A stretch of 64,000 nucleotides of DNA from Ephemeroptericola cinctiostellae (lineage in GTDB: Bacteria > Pseudomonadota > Gammaproteobacteria > Burkholderiales > Burkholderiaceae): the NCBI RefSeq assembly GCF_003339525.1, contig NZ_CP031124.1:1612001-1676000 (forward strand), given 5' to 3'. Every line of letters starts with the position of its first letter. The stretch's first letter is position 1. The translations under genes and the position numbers were made by a program. The notes beneath the pieces are model-generated. The model was not told where the DNA came from and made no database searches. It was given only the letters and a program-made list of their open reading frames with translations. Shown here in pieces: positions 28,708 through 37,789 of this stretch.

Positions 28708-28936
28708 GCTGAATGTATTCAATAATAATGGGTGCTGATCAAGGATGTAAGCATAGCATGTGCCTGTGCTTTTCACATCCTCAAAATACTTTATAGTGAA
28801 ATGGATCAATGTTGTCAATGGCTTGATCTAAAACAATGAAGCTGTTTTATAAAAAACGGCATTACGCTTGTTTTTTGCTCAAAATATCTAACCTTAAACA
28901 AGCGCAAAGCAGGATTGCTTTGCAATTAACAAAGCG

Positions 28937-29974
28937 ATGTTCATGAATTTTAGTGCTATTTTAAGTGCCGCTCAATTGGAGCATGCCAGTGATGTGCACG
29001 TGTGTGCTGACGCACCGATTCGGGTGCGAGTCGCAGGCCGATTGAAAGTTTTGGCTGTGCCAATTCTTTCTCACAATGAATTGAATACTTGGCTTATGGC
29101 TCAATTTACCACAGCTCAGCATGAGATTTGGTCGAGTGGTGAACAGGTCGATTTTGCTCTATTCGATCAAGGTTGCGGTATACGCGTGCGTTTGACCGCC
29201 TACATGACAACGGATGGTATTGCTGTTGCGGTGCGTTTATTGCCAAAACAAGCACCGAGTTTGGCAGAGCTGGGCGCACCTGAGTTTTTGGAAAAACTCA
29301 AACCATTTAGGCATGGTTTGGTCTTGATTACAGGTGCAACAGGGAGTGGTAAGTCCACCACCATGGCCAGCTGGATTGCCCATGTGAATCAACAAGATGA
29401 AGCGCATGTGGTGACTTTGGAAGATCCGATTGAATATCGTTTTTCAAGTGATAAATGCTTGATTCATCAATCGGAAGTGGGCAATCAAGTGGGCAGTTTT
29501 TCGACGGCTTTGAGGGATGTGTTGCGTCGTGACCCCGATGCGATTGTCGTAGGTGAGTTGCGCGATTTGGTCAGTATTGAATTGGCTCTGCGTGCAGCTG
29601 AAACGGGGCATTTAGTGATTGCAACCTTGCACAGTGCGAGTGCGGTTGAAGCCATTTCTCGTTTAATTGATGTCTTTCCATCAGAAAATAAGTCTTTTGT
29701 TCGCAATGTGCTGTCGAGTGTGCTGATTGGCGTGGTTGCTCAACGATTGGTGCGTTGCAACACAAATGTGAATAAACAAGGTAGAATTGCCACATACGAA
29801 GTTTTGACAGCCAATGCTGCTGTCAAAAATTTAATTAAAGAAGCCAAAGAAAATCAATTACCAGCAGTGATGCAGACCAGTGCTGCGCATCAAATGTTCA
29901 CCTTTAACCAACACTATCAAAAATTATTGGATATGCGTCTCGTGGCTGAAGCCATGCCAGTGTGGGCGAGTTGA
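28937..29974 (+). CDS. pilT: Type IV pilus retraction ATPase PilT
   Basis: Hexameric ATPase that powers pilus retraction and twitching motility at the inner membrane. 345 residues, the length of PilT. Walker A GATGSGKSTT (133-142), Asp box VVTLEDPIEYRF, Walker B RRDPDAIVVGELRD and His box ATLHSASAVEAISRLID are all present. The usual PilT AIRNLI segment appears only as KNLIKEAK, so PilU cannot be fully excluded. ATGs at 28937 and 28943 are both possible. No other pilus gene is in the window. The 3' end abuts the glutathione peroxidase gene. Confidence 0.88.
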   Translation: MFMNFSAILSAAQLEHASDVHVCADAPIRVRVAGRLKVLAVPILSHNELNTWLMAQFTTAQHEIWSSGEQVDFALFDQGCGIRVRLTAYMTTDGIAVAVRLLPKQAPSLAELGAPEFLEKLKPFRHGLVLITGATGSGKSTTMASWIAHVNQQDEAHVVTLEDPIEYRFSSDKCLIHQSEVGNQVGSFSTALRDVLRRDPDAIVVGELRDLVSIELALRAAETGHLVIATLHSASAVEAISRLIDVFPSENKSFVRNVLSSVLIGVVAQRLVRCNTNVNKQGRIATYEVLTANAAVKNLIKEAKENQLPAVMQTSAAHQMFTFNQHYQKLLDMRLVAEAMPVWAS

Positions 29975-30006
29975 TGGGGTTGAATTCTAAAATAAAAGCC
30001 AAAAAT

Positions 30007-30495
30007 ATGAAAAAAATCACTGATTTTACAGTTAAAAACTTGATCGACGAACCCTTTGAGTTGTCACAATACGCCGGTGAGGTCATGTTGATTGTGAATA
30101 CCGCCAGTGCTTGTGGTTTTACTCCGCAATACGCTGAATTGCAAACCCTGTATGAGCAATATGCCGATCAAGGGTTGCGCGTTATTGCTTTTCCATGCAA
30201 CCAGTTTGGTGCGCAAGAAAAAGGTGATGGGGCTGAAATTGGTGAGTTTTGCGATAAAAACTTTCACGTGACCTTTCCCATTATGAGAAAAATCAATGTC
30301 AATGGCGATGATGCTGAACCTTTATGGAAAGATCTAAAAGCCAAAGCACCTGGAATTCTGGGGACTGAGCGCATCAAATGGAATTTCACTAAGTTTTTGG
30401 TGGGGCGTGATGGTGTCACGGTGCAGCGTTTTTCGCCATCGACGAGCCCTTTGTCTATGGTTGAACAGATCGAAATGGCTTTGACGCAGAAATAA
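30007..30495 (+). CDS. Glutathione peroxidase (Cys type)
   Basis: Thiol peroxidase of the GPx family, reducing hydroperoxides with glutathione or thioredoxin. 162 residues. The peroxidatic residue is Cys36 in NTASACGFTPQY, where animal enzymes use selenocysteine. FPCNQFGAQE with the active-site Gln and the WNFTKFLVG motif with the active-site Trp and Asn complete the catalytic set. The ATG at 30007 gives the family's MKKITDFTVK start; an ATG at 29974 directly at the pilT stop is also in frame. A hairpin follows the stop. Confidence 0.92.
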   Translation: MKKITDFTVKNLIDEPFELSQYAGEVMLIVNTASACGFTPQYAELQTLYEQYADQGLRVIAFPCNQFGAQEKGDGAEIGEFCDKNFHVTFPIMRKINVNGDDAEPLWKDLKAKAPGILGTERIKWNFTKFLVGRDGVTVQRFSPSTSPLSMVEQIEMALTQK

Positions 30496-30510
30496 TTCAT
30501 AATAAATCAC

Positions 30511-30537
30511 ATAAACCGCTTTAATTAAGCGGTTTAT
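30511..30537 (+). terminator. Probable terminator after the peroxidase gene
   Basis: Perfect 11-bp arms ATAAACCGCTT and AAGCGGTTTAT around TAATT. The following tract (CCTATTG) is poor in T, so termination may be weak. Confidence 0.55.
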
Positions 30538-30548
30538 CCTATTGAATT

Positions 30549-30565
30549 ACAAGTGATTTACTTGT
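30549..30565. promoter_or_regulatory. Operator-like dyad before kup
   Basis: Inverted repeat ACAAGT-N5-ACTTGT 54 bases before kup. A direct repeat TGATTTACTTG / TGATTCGCTTG overlaps it. Either could be a binding site for a regulator of potassium uptake, but no specific factor can be named. Confidence 0.3.
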
Positions 30566-30618
30566 GATTCGCTTGTAATAATCTATTTTTATATTTTTTT
30601 AATTAGCAGAGGTTTTTT

Positions 30619-32514
30619 ATGCAAAACTCAAATGATATACAGCACGATGACCATGCCAAGCAGGCCATGCATGCGCTTGCTTTGGCAGCACTTGGCATTG
30701 TCTTTGGCGACATCGGTACCAGTCCTGTGTATGCGATGAAAGAAAGTTTTGCAGCGCATTATGGCTTGGTCATGAATGAGGCCACAATTTTAGGCCTGTT
30801 GTCGTTGCTGTTTTGGTCTTCCGCAATTGTCATCAGTTTCAAATACGTCAGCTTGATCATGCGTGCAGACAATAATGGGGAAGGGGGGATTTTATCTCTC
30901 ATGTCATTGACTTTGCGTGGTAAAGATCACAATAAGTACAAATGGATTATTGTGTTGGGCATGTTGGGGGCTTCTTTGTTTTATGGTGATTCGGTGATCA
31001 CACCAGCGATTTCGGTGTTGTCTGCTGTCGAAGGTTTACAAGTGGCGATTCCATCGATCGATGATCACCTCATTTTGGCCATTTCTGCGGTCATTTTGAC
31101 GGGTTTGTTTGTGATTCAAAAACGGGGTACAGCGACCATTGGTGTGTTGTTTGGGCCGATCATGCTGCTGTGGTTCGGTGTGTTGGGCGCAATGGGGGTT
31201 TCTCACATCATTGCCAATCCAACCATTTTGCATGCATTAAACCCATACCATGCTTTGTATTTTGCAACCCACAATGGGATTCACGGTTTCTTGGTATTTG
31301 GTTCGGTTTTGCTCGTACTGACGGGGGGCGAAGCTTTATATGCGGATATGGGGCATTTCGGTCGAAAGCCAATTGTGTATGCATGGTATTTCGTGGTGTG
31401 GCCTGGTTTGATGTTGAACTATTTTGGTCAAGGTGCGATGATTTTGGCTGACAATGCGACCAAAGAAAATCCATTCTTTATGATGGCTCCAGCTTGGGGT
31501 ACTTTGCCTTTGGTGGTTTTGTCGGCTTTGGCATCGGTGATCGCATCTCAAGCGGTGATTTCAGGCGCATTCTCTTTGACCAGTGCCGCAATTAAATTGG
31601 GTTATTGTCCTCGTTTAAAAATTGTTCACACCAATGAACAAGAAAAAGGCCAGATTTATTTGCCATTCATCAATTGGTTGTTGTGGGCATTGGTGATGAT
31701 TTTAATCGTCTTGTTCAAAAGCTCAAGCAATTTGGCTTCAGCCTATGGCTTTGCAGTGGTGACCACCATGACGATTGATGACATTTTGTTGTTGGTGGTG
31801 ATGTTCACGGTGTGGAAATGGAACCGTGCTTTGTCTTTGGCTGTTTTTGCTTTTTTAATCACGGTGAGCCTGACCTTCTTTTCGGCGACTGCAGTTAAAT
31901 TCCTTGAGGGGGGCTGGTTCCCTGCATCAATTGGCTTGGCCATTTTCACTTTGTTAATGACGTGGAAACGTGGTAAAGAGCTTGTTCACGAGCGCACAGA
32001 GGGGGTCAATTTACCACTTGTGCCTTTTATGGAAAGCTTATTGGCACATCCGCCTGTGCGTGTTGAAGGCACTGCAATGTTCATGCACAGTGATTTGAAC
32101 AATGTGCCCAATTCACTGTTGCACAACCTTAAGCACAATCGAATTTTGCATGAGCGCATCGTTTTCTTGGGGGTTCACACAGAAGATGTACCTTACATCA
32201 AAGACGAAAATAAACTGGAGATCCAAACAATTGGTGATTCTGCTTTTGTGGTCAATGCGCATTATGGTTTTAAAGAAGAGCCAACCATGGAAGGCATCAT
32301 GGCCTTATGTGCCAAGAAAAATTTGATCATGGAGATGATGGACACTTCTTTCTTCCTCAACCGTGAAACCGTGATTCCAAGCAAATTAAAAGGCATGGCT
32401 TTGTGGCGTGAAAAAATGTTCGCTTTGATGATGCGTAATTCGGTGCGTGCCACGGATTACTTCAAAATTCCACCCAATCGTGTCGTGGAAATGGGGACTC
32501 AGGTCGAGATTTAA
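30619..32514 (+). CDS. kup: Low-affinity potassium uptake protein Kup
   Basis: K+/H+ symporter of the KUP/HAK/KT family in the inner membrane. 631 residues. About twelve membrane helices fill residues 18-435. The N-terminal ALGIVFGDIGTSPVYA motif is the family signature, and GGEALYADMGHFG and GQGAMIL lie in the transport core. A cytoplasmic C-terminal domain of about 190 residues follows. It stands alone between two terminators, so it is probably its own transcription unit. A short purine tract (AGAGG) precedes the ATG. Confidence 0.95.
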   Translation: MQNSNDIQHDDHAKQAMHALALAALGIVFGDIGTSPVYAMKESFAAHYGLVMNEATILGLLSLLFWSSAIVISFKYVSLIMRADNNGEGGILSLMSLTLRGKDHNKYKWIIVLGMLGASLFYGDSVITPAISVLSAVEGLQVAIPSIDDHLILAISAVILTGLFVIQKRGTATIGVLFGPIMLLWFGVLGAMGVSHIIANPTILHALNPYHALYFATHNGIHGFLVFGSVLLVLTGGEALYADMGHFGRKPIVYAWYFVVWPGLMLNYFGQGAMILADNATKENPFFMMAPAWGTLPLVVLSALASVIASQAVISGAFSLTSAAIKLGYCPRLKIVHTNEQEKGQIYLPFINWLLWALVMILIVLFKSSSNLASAYGFAVVTTMTIDDILLLVVMFTVWKWNRALSLAVFAFLITVSLTFFSATAVKFLEGGWFPASIGLAIFTLLMTWKRGKELVHERTEGVNLPLVPFMESLLAHPPVRVEGTAMFMHSDLNNVPNSLLHNLKHNRILHERIVFLGVHTEDVPYIKDENKLEIQTIGDSAFVVNAHYGFKEEPTMEGIMALCAKKNLIMEMMDTSFFLNRETVIPSKLKGMALWREKMFALMMRNSVRATDYFKIPPNRVVEMGTQVEI

Positions 32515-32518
32515 CACA

Positions 32519-32553
32519 TAAAAAAGCCACTGTATTTTGCAGTGGCTTTTTTA
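32519..32553 (+). terminator. Terminator after kup
   Basis: Arms AAAAAGCCACTG and CAGTGGCTTTTT around TATTTTG, with a T-run. It lies directly after the kup stop. Confidence 0.88.
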
Positions 32554-32661
32554 TAATGGCCTTCAATGAAAAATATTGGGCATGACATGCAGTGAATATT
32601 TTTTTGAGTCATAATAAGCCGCAATTTTGCACAATGGTTTCAACTGAATTTTGTGAGGTGA

Positions 32662-32994
32662 ATGATGAATGAAGTGAAAAGCATTTTAGCGCAAGCTGAG
32701 GATCTCTTGCGTCAAGCCGCAGGCACAAGTGGGGTACAGGCCGCAGAGCTACGTGAAAAGGCGATGGCATTATTGGAGCAAGTCAAGGCTCAAACCAGTG
32801 TGTTGCAAGATCAAGCGGTGCAAAAGGCGAAAGAGGCGGGTGCAGCAACAGAGGAGTTTGTTAAGGAAAATCCTTGGAAAGCCGTTGGCATGGCAGCAGG
32901 TTTGGGGTTGTTGCTCGGTGCCATGCTTAAAGGCGATGACAAAATGATTGCTGCGGAAAAAGACATTACCCCACCTGCACTTGAAAAATCATAA
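32662..32994 (+). CDS. DUF883 (ElaB/YqjD-like) membrane-anchored protein
   Basis: 110 residues. A long amphipathic helix rich in Ala, Glu, Lys and Gln (about 1-70) is followed by ENPWKAVGMAAGLGLLLGAML, the family's typical single C-terminal membrane helix. E. coli relatives attach to the inner membrane and bind ribosomes in stationary phase; that role here is inferred. ATGs at 32662 and 32665 are adjacent; GAGGTG upstream fits either. A hairpin terminator lies 170 bases downstream. Confidence 0.88.
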   Translation: MMNEVKSILAQAEDLLRQAAGTSGVQAAELREKAMALLEQVKAQTSVLQDQAVQKAKEAGAATEEFVKENPWKAVGMAAGLGLLLGAMLKGDDKMIAAEKDITPPALEKS

Positions 32995-33333
32995 AAAAAT
33001 ACAGTGAAAGTAAACAATTTACTTTTACCCAGTCTATTTTTACCTTGATTGATGTTTGGTATTTTTCTCCACTTGTTTCGATAAATCATAAAGAGATCAC
33101 AAAGTGTGGTGTATTTTAAGAGGTTATTTGACTTGAAAAGCCTGTTGGAAAATTTAGACTGGATTCCAAGCCTTCGTTACACGAAGGCTTGTTTTACATT
33201 CTAAGTCATTAACGAACCGTCACAGAACCTGCATCATCGTGTGGGTTTTTTTATTGAGGTTCGTCAACCAATGGTGTCTTGCTTCATTTTAGATAGCGAG
33301 GGCATTTCTCTCTCGCTTAAAAAGGAGTTTATG
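32995..33333. other. 339-base intergenic region
   Basis: No gene supported. It contains the terminator-like hairpin at 33168-33195 and the strong ribosome binding site AAAGGAG (33321-33327) of the next gene. Nothing else is recognised. Confidence 0.6.
33168..33195 (+). terminator. Terminator downstream of the DUF883 gene
   Basis: Perfect 10-bp arms AAGCCTTCGT and ACGAAGGCTT around TAC, followed by GTTTTA. Confidence 0.65.
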
Positions 33334-33852
33334 ATGAAACGAATTAAAGTGGCTGTGTTGGCTGTGGTGATGGGGGGTTCTGCTGGTGCCTTTGCACAAA
33401 CCCCATGGGGGTGGAATCACAACAGCAGCAATCAGTCCATTCAGCCGTTGATTCCGTCAACAGTGGATTATCAGGATGTATCGCATCGCTCGCTGAGCCG
33501 AGAAGAAAGGGCTCGAATTGGGATGGAGCGCATGGAAACGGCACACACTCAAGCACGCGATGAGTACCCCTCCCATGATCGTTGGGCACATGAACGCGCT
33601 GTACAAATGCAAGGGGGTGCTGACCAACAGGTTCAAATGAACCATGATTCATACGATGACCATCGATTCGGCGTGCCAGTTGGCACACAGTTTTACTGGA
33701 GCAATGCTCAACCTCACATGAATCGCCATGAAGTTTATGCTTATCGCCGTTGGCGAGCTCAACAATTTGCTCAACATGCCCAAGAGCGTCAACATGATGG
33801 TTGGAATCAAAACAATGGTCATGGCGTGTTTTCAATTTCATTTCGCAACTGA
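33334..33852 (+). CDS. Secreted His/Gln-rich protein of unknown function
   Basis: 172 residues, not recognised. A clear Sec signal peptide (MKRIKVAVLAVVMGGSAGAFA) has a likely cut before QTPWGW. The mature part is unusually rich in His, Gln, Arg and Asn, with no membrane segment and no Cys. A DUF4148-like SREERARIGMERMETAHTQARDEYP stretch, a Lys/Arg/Glu helix common in small Burkholderiales periplasmic proteins, is seen near residues 50-75 (tentative). The ATG at 33334 is six bases after the strong AAGGAG; ATG 33331 is the alternative. Its terminator is shared with the convergent gph. Confidence 0.75.
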   Translation: MKRIKVAVLAVVMGGSAGAFAQTPWGWNHNSSNQSIQPLIPSTVDYQDVSHRSLSREERARIGMERMETAHTQARDEYPSHDRWAHERAVQMQGGADQQVQMNHDSYDDHRFGVPVGTQFYWSNAQPHMNRHEVYAYRRWRAQQFAQHAQERQHDGWNQNNGHGVFSISFRN

Positions 33853-33892
33853 ATAAGCGAATAAGTTTGTGAGCAATGTTGATGCTCTTAAA

Positions 33893-33918
33893 AAAATCGC
33901 CGTTTCGACGGCGATTTT
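33893..33918. terminator. Bidirectional terminator with UUCG loop
   Basis: Perfect 11-bp arms AAAATCGCCGT and ACGGCGATTTT around TTCG. A- and T-rich ends suit termination of both the upstream secreted-protein gene and convergent gph. Confidence 0.88.
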
Positions 33919-33924
33919 AAATGA

Positions 33925-34626
33925 TCAAGGTAAAAATGAGTGTAAGGCAGAGGCAAAGTCCGAGTGCACAGGGATGTGAGGCCATTTTTTTAAAGCCTCG
34001 CGCACGGGTTGACCTTCGTTGTAGCCGTAATCTAAGATGACGCAAGCACATTCAGCGGCTTGAGCGGCCAATGCGTCATTCATGGAATCCCCCACCATCA
34101 GTGCGGACTCCACTGAGCTGTTCATTTCTGAAAGGGCATGAAGCAGAGGCTCAGGCAGTGGTTTTCGAACAGTTAAGGTGTCTCCACAAACCACACTGCT
34201 GAATAAACCCGACCAGCCAAACTGTTGAATCAACGGCAGTGTGAATTCAGTGGGTTTATTTGTGACGATGCCAAGGCGATGACCTTGTGCGTGCAAAGCG
34301 TGCAACACCTCACTCACCCCTTTGTACTCACGTGTTGCATCACCGTTGATGCGGTGATAATGCGCTGCAAAATGGGCATAAGCGATGTCTGTATCAAATG
34401 TCAGTGGTTGCTCATGCGTCAATGCGCGTTGAATTAAATTATGAGCACCTTTCCCCACCATGGACAATGCCGTATCAAATGACAGAGGGGGTAAATTGTA
34501 TTCACCACGCAAGGCATTGACCGCAGCCACCAAATCAGGTGCTGTATCAAGCAAAGTGCCGTCAAGGTCAAACAAGATGGCTTTGATTTGTGGGTGTGCT
34601 GTGGGGATGTGCTCGGTGTGTGTCAT
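33925..34626 (-). CDS. gph: Phosphoglycolate phosphatase
   Basis: HAD-family hydrolase that removes 2-phosphoglycolate formed during DNA repair or oxygenation. 233 residues. The nucleophile motif is ILFDLDGTLLDTAPD (Asp20, Asp22); motif II IVTNKPTEF, the lysine in VRKPLPEP and motif IV MVGDSMNDALAAQAA are all present. Its ATG overlaps the rpe stop by one base (TAATG), so the two are translationally coupled. rpe-gph is a common pair. Confidence 0.9.
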   Translation of the reverse strand: MTHTEHIPTAHPQIKAILFDLDGTLLDTAPDLVAAVNALRGEYNLPPLSFDTALSMVGKGAHNLIQRALTHEQPLTFDTDIAYAHFAAHYHRINGDATREYKGVSEVLHALHAQGHRLGIVTNKPTEFTLPLIQQFGWSGLFSSVVCGDTLTVRKPLPEPLLHALSEMNSSVESALMVGDSMNDALAAQAAECACVILDYGYNEGQPVREALKKWPHIPVHSDFASALHSFLP

Positions 34627-35306
34627 TATTTGACTTGTGCCAGTTCTGCACGCATCTGATCGATGACAGCCTTGTAATCAGGGGCATTGAAAATGGCTGA
34701 GCCTGCTACAAATGTATCCGCACCTGCTTGAGCGATTTCACGAATGTTATCAATTTTCACACCACCATCAATTTCCAATAAAATATTTTGGCCGCCTGCA
34801 GCCACGTGCGCATCAATGCGCTCGCGGGCTGCCCGTGTTTTGTTGAGCGTTTCAGGAATGAATGATTGACCACCAAACCCAGGATTGACCGACATCAATA
34901 AAATCATGTCAAGTTTGTCCATCACGTGATCAAGAATGTTCAGTGGCGTGGCTGGGTTGAGCACCAAGCCCGCCTTACAACCTAAATCTTTAATTAAACC
35001 CAAGCTGCGATCAACGTGACGCGATGCTTCTGGATGAAACGTAATCATGTCAGCGCCAGCTTTGGCAAAACTGCTGATCAACGCATCCACTGGCTCGACC
35101 ATTAAATGCACATCCATCATGGCATTGCCTGCATACGGTTTAATTGCTTCTAAAATCATGGGTCCAAAAGTCAAATTGGGTACATAGTGATTGTCCATCA
35201 CATCAAAGTGAATCCAATCGGCACCTGCTGCCAATACGTTGGTGACTTCTTCACCCAATTTAGCAAAATCGGCAGAAAGCAGGGAAGGGGAAATGCGAAA
35301 GGTCAT
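34626..35306 (-). CDS. rpe: Ribulose-phosphate 3-epimerase
   Basis: Interconverts ribulose 5-phosphate and xylulose 5-phosphate in the pentose phosphate pathway. 226 residues, TIM barrel. Seen: [34 protein letters not shown] with catalytic Asp and metal His, [19 protein letters not shown] and [11 protein letters not shown]. First gene of an rpe-gph operon. It is divergent from apaG, an arrangement typical of Burkholderiales. Confidence 0.96.
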   Translation of the reverse strand: MTFRISPSLLSADFAKLGEEVTNVLAAGADWIHFDVMDNHYVPNLTFGPMILEAIKPYAGNAMMDVHLMVEPVDALISSFAKAGADMITFHPEASRHVDRSLGLIKDLGCKAGLVLNPATPLNILDHVMDKLDMILLMSVNPGFGGQSFIPETLNKTRAARERIDAHVAAGGQNILLEIDGGVKIDNIREIAQAGADTFVAGSAIFNAPDYKAVIDQMRAELAQVK

Positions 35307-35521
35307 GGTGATCCTCAGTTAAATTGAATGCCGTATTTTACTATGCTTTGAAGGCTTTTTTTGATTAGATGCGAAGGGGAGCCGAGCTGGCAAGGTGTTT
35401 TAATCGGAGGCGGGCACCCACAAAGCATGCTACAATAAAATCGGTGCCTGTCAGGCTGCATCGAAATCAAACTAAATAAATTAAGATTGAGTCAATGGCT
35501 TGGCTTTTGGAGGTGGGTCTC

Positions 35522-35884
35522 ATGTTTAAAATTAAAGTTGATACTGCATTTTGGCCGGAGCATTCAGATCCCGCCAATGATGTGTATGTCTTCGTTTACA
35601 CCGTTCAAATCACCAACGTGGGTCAAAAATCAGCGCAATTACTAAGCCGCCACTGGGTGATCACCGATGGTTTCGGCACCACCCGCGAAGTTCGCGGTGA
35701 TGGTGTGGTTGGGGTTCAACCAAAAATTGCGGCGGGTGAAAGCTTTGAATACAGCAGCAGCTGTCCTTTATCCACACCGTTTGGTCGAATGCATGGTGAA
35801 TATTATTGCGTCGACGAAACGGGCGCACAGTTTATTGTGGATATTTCTCAATTTTTACTGACTGCTCCAAACACCGTTCATTGA
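35522..35884 (+). CDS. apaG: ApaG (Co2+/Mg2+ efflux-associated) protein
   Basis: 120-residue fibronectin-III-like protein linked in enterics to Co2+/Mg2+ handling; the molecular role is still unclear. The family core YTVQITNVGQKSAQLLSRHWVITDG and SSSCPLSTPFGRMHGEY are intact. The ATG at 35522 is fixed by a near-ideal GGAGGTG at 35508-35514; an in-frame start at 35495 lies upstream of that site. Divergent from rpe; arsC follows 28 bases after its stop. Confidence 0.93.
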   Translation: MFKIKVDTAFWPEHSDPANDVYVFVYTVQITNVGQKSAQLLSRHWVITDGFGTTREVRGDGVVGVQPKIAAGESFEYSSSCPLSTPFGRMHGEYYCVDETGAQFIVDISQFLLTAPNTVH

Positions 35885-35912
35885 GTTTTTTAATTTTTTA
35901 ATTGTTTTTAAA

Positions 35913-36302
35913 ATGAAGCACACCGATTCAACACACACATCGAATACCACCACCGTTAGCATTTATCACAATCCCAAGTGCGGTACATCGCGCAATACCC
36001 TTGAGCTTATTCGTCAAGCAGGCATTGAGCCAGAAATTGTGCTTTATCTTGAAACACCCCCATCTCGAACTGAATTGACTCAGCTGATCGCTGACATGGG
36101 CATCTGTGCGCGTGATTTGGTGCGCACAAAAGGGGATTTATACCTTGAGCTGAATTTAGCAAATGCAGCTTTGAACGAAGATGAATGGGTTGATATCATG
36201 GTTGAGCATCCCATTCTTATTGAGCGGCCGATTGTGGTGACGACACATGGCACACGATTGTGCAGGCCAGCAGACAGGGTGTTGGAAATTTTACCCAAGT
36301 GA
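35913..36302 (+). CDS. arsC: Arsenate reductase (glutaredoxin-type ArsC)
   Basis: Reduces arsenate to arsenite using glutathione and glutaredoxin. 129 residues. The catalytic Cys23 is in YHNPKCGTSRNTL, the ArsC signature. Conserved Arg residues occur in RTKG and in ERPIVVTTHGTRLCRP. A 10-residue Thr/Ser/His-rich N-terminal extension precedes the domain. No arsR or arsB is adjacent, so a housekeeping or Spx/YffB-like role is possible, but the triad-like Arg pattern favours ArsC. Short distance from apaG suggests co-transcription. Confidence 0.85.
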   Translation: MKHTDSTHTSNTTTVSIYHNPKCGTSRNTLELIRQAGIEPEIVLYLETPPSRTELTQLIADMGICARDLVRTKGDLYLELNLANAALNEDEWVDIMVEHPILIERPIVVTTHGTRLCRPADRVLEILPK

Positions 36303-36554
36303 ACTGCTGATCAAATACCCAGAGACCGTGAGATGAAGAAAACGATTGTTGTATTTTTATAATGTTTCTTTGTACACGAAAGCAAAACCAAACAAAGCAA
36401 AGCATTTTTTTGTTGGATGGCTGTCCACCAAATGAACCATTCGAGCATTGAGTTAAAACAAACACCATTTACAAAGTTTCTTGCTTGATGAGTGGATTTT
36501 ACTTTAACCACCATTGCTTGCGGTGTTTGGATTCATTCAATCTGGGAGTTCATT

Positions 36555-36845
36555 ATGAAAAAAACAGCGCATATTGCCTTATTCGGCGCATTAGCCCTTC
36601 TCACTACAGCTTGCACCGTTACACCTCCACGTGTTGCAGTCAGCGGCCCGACGATCAGTATCCCTGATGTGTTTGTGATTGGTGATGGGGCTTATCATCC
36701 ACATCGTGACAATGTGCAATTTGAATCACATGATCGCAGGGATTTTGGTCGGTCACATCACAATCAACGTTCACACGGTGGGTACAATGCAGGCTATGCT
36801 CGAGGAAATGAGTGGGGCAATCAAGATTGGGGATCTCATCGTTAA
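36555..36845 (+). CDS. Small His-rich lipoprotein
   Basis: 96 residues. A lipoprotein signal is clear: MKKTAHIALFGALALL then LTTAC, so lipidation is predicted on Cys21. The mature part starts with Val/Pro-rich residues and ends in a His/Arg/Asn/Gly-rich tail (HHNQRSHGG, NEWGNQDWG). No family was recognised; metal binding by the His tail is a guess. The ATG at 36555 has GGGAG nine bases upstream. An upstream in-frame start at 36492 would bury the signal peptide. Confidence 0.72.
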   Translation: MKKTAHIALFGALALLTTACTVTPPRVAVSGPTISIPDVFVIGDGAYHPHRDNVQFESHDRRDFGRSHHNQRSHGGYNAGYARGNEWGNQDWGSHR

Positions 36846-37035
36846 TCCGTGGAATCTCAATATGAATGCCAGCATAAAACAAACGGTTTAATGTGTTGCT
36901 TGTCTAATGGCTTAAACAATGGGTCATTATGAGCGCATATCATGAGCGAAAAATGACAAAAGAACGTGTCACTCTTCGTGGCTGTTCGAAGTTAATGTTT
37001 GAATCGCGGAAAAAGCGTGAATATCATCCCACCAT

Positions 37036-37061
37036 AAAAACCTCCGTTTCGGAGGTTTTTT
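37036..37061. terminator. Bidirectional terminator
   Basis: Perfect 11-bp arms AAAAACCTCCG and CGGAGGTTTTT around TTT. It lies between the lipoprotein gene (+) and the hydrolase gene (-) and can serve both. Confidence 0.88.
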
Positions 37062-37085
37062 ACATGACTGTTTTGTTCACATGCT

Positions 37086-37685
37086 TTAAGCAATGCTGGC
37101 ACCCAAAGCAGGAAACACATCGGTGAACAACAGTGTGATCAATTGTTGACCCGCTGGCGTAGACCAGTCTTTTGCAATTTCTGCCATCAGCGTGTTGGTT
37201 GCTGTGAGCACCACGCCTGCATCGCGCATGCGCTGGCGTGAAAACTCCTCAGACAAATCACTTGGTGAACCCGATGCATCCATCACGGCTTGCACATTAA
37301 AACCTTCGAGTGCTGCATCAATTGCGGGGAAAATCAGGCACACGTCGGTGGTGACGCCAGCCATAATCAAATTTTTACGGCCTGTGGCGAGCACGGCATT
37401 GCGAAAGTCAGCGTATGCCCATGCGTTGACCACACCAGGTCGTTTAACTCGCGCTGCGTGTGCTTCAGGCAAAATTTTTGCAATCTCTGGCAAAATTGGA
37501 CCTTGGGCATTTTCTTCTTGACTTGATGTGATGACGACAGGCATGTTGAGGATTTTGGCCATTTTGGCAAGCGCAATCGACTGCTTGGCTGCGAATTCAC
37601 GGTCAATGTTTTTGATGAGTTGCATGGTGCCGACCTGATGGTCAATCAATAGCAGGGCGGTGTCATCGGCGTTAAAGTAGTTCAT
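37086..37685 (-). CDS. Isochorismatase-like cysteine hydrolase (YcaC-like)
   Basis: 199-residue member of the isochorismatase-like hydrolases. The triad is visible: Asp in LLLIDHQVGTM, Lys in ARVKRPGVVNAW and Cys in MAGVTTDVCLIFPAIDA. The overall pattern is closest to YcaC, an enzyme of unknown natural substrate. The ATG at 37685 (MNYFNADDTA) has an upstream GGAAAC; an in-frame start at 37745 adds residues foreign to the family. It sits beside a pirin gene with a divergent LysR regulator that could control both (inference). Confidence 0.87.
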   Translation of the reverse strand: MNYFNADDTALLLIDHQVGTMQLIKNIDREFAAKQSIALAKMAKILNMPVVITSSQEENAQGPILPEIAKILPEAHAARVKRPGVVNAWAYADFRNAVLATGRKNLIMAGVTTDVCLIFPAIDAALEGFNVQAVMDASGSPSDLSEEFSRQRMRDAGVVLTATNTLMAEIAKDWSTPAGQQLITLLFTDVFPALGASIA

Positions 37686-37789
37686 GATGTTTCCTTGAGT
37701 TAAAAACTTAAAATTTAAAGTTGAAGTTGCTTTGAGGTAGCCCACCTCAGGGGGTCAAAATAAGTTAAGTATGGTATGGGGTGTTTGGA

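Noticed and set aside
36929..37126. 65-codon plus-strand frame
   Set aside because: Crosses the bidirectional terminator at 37036-37061 and overlaps the convergent hydrolase gene; no family.
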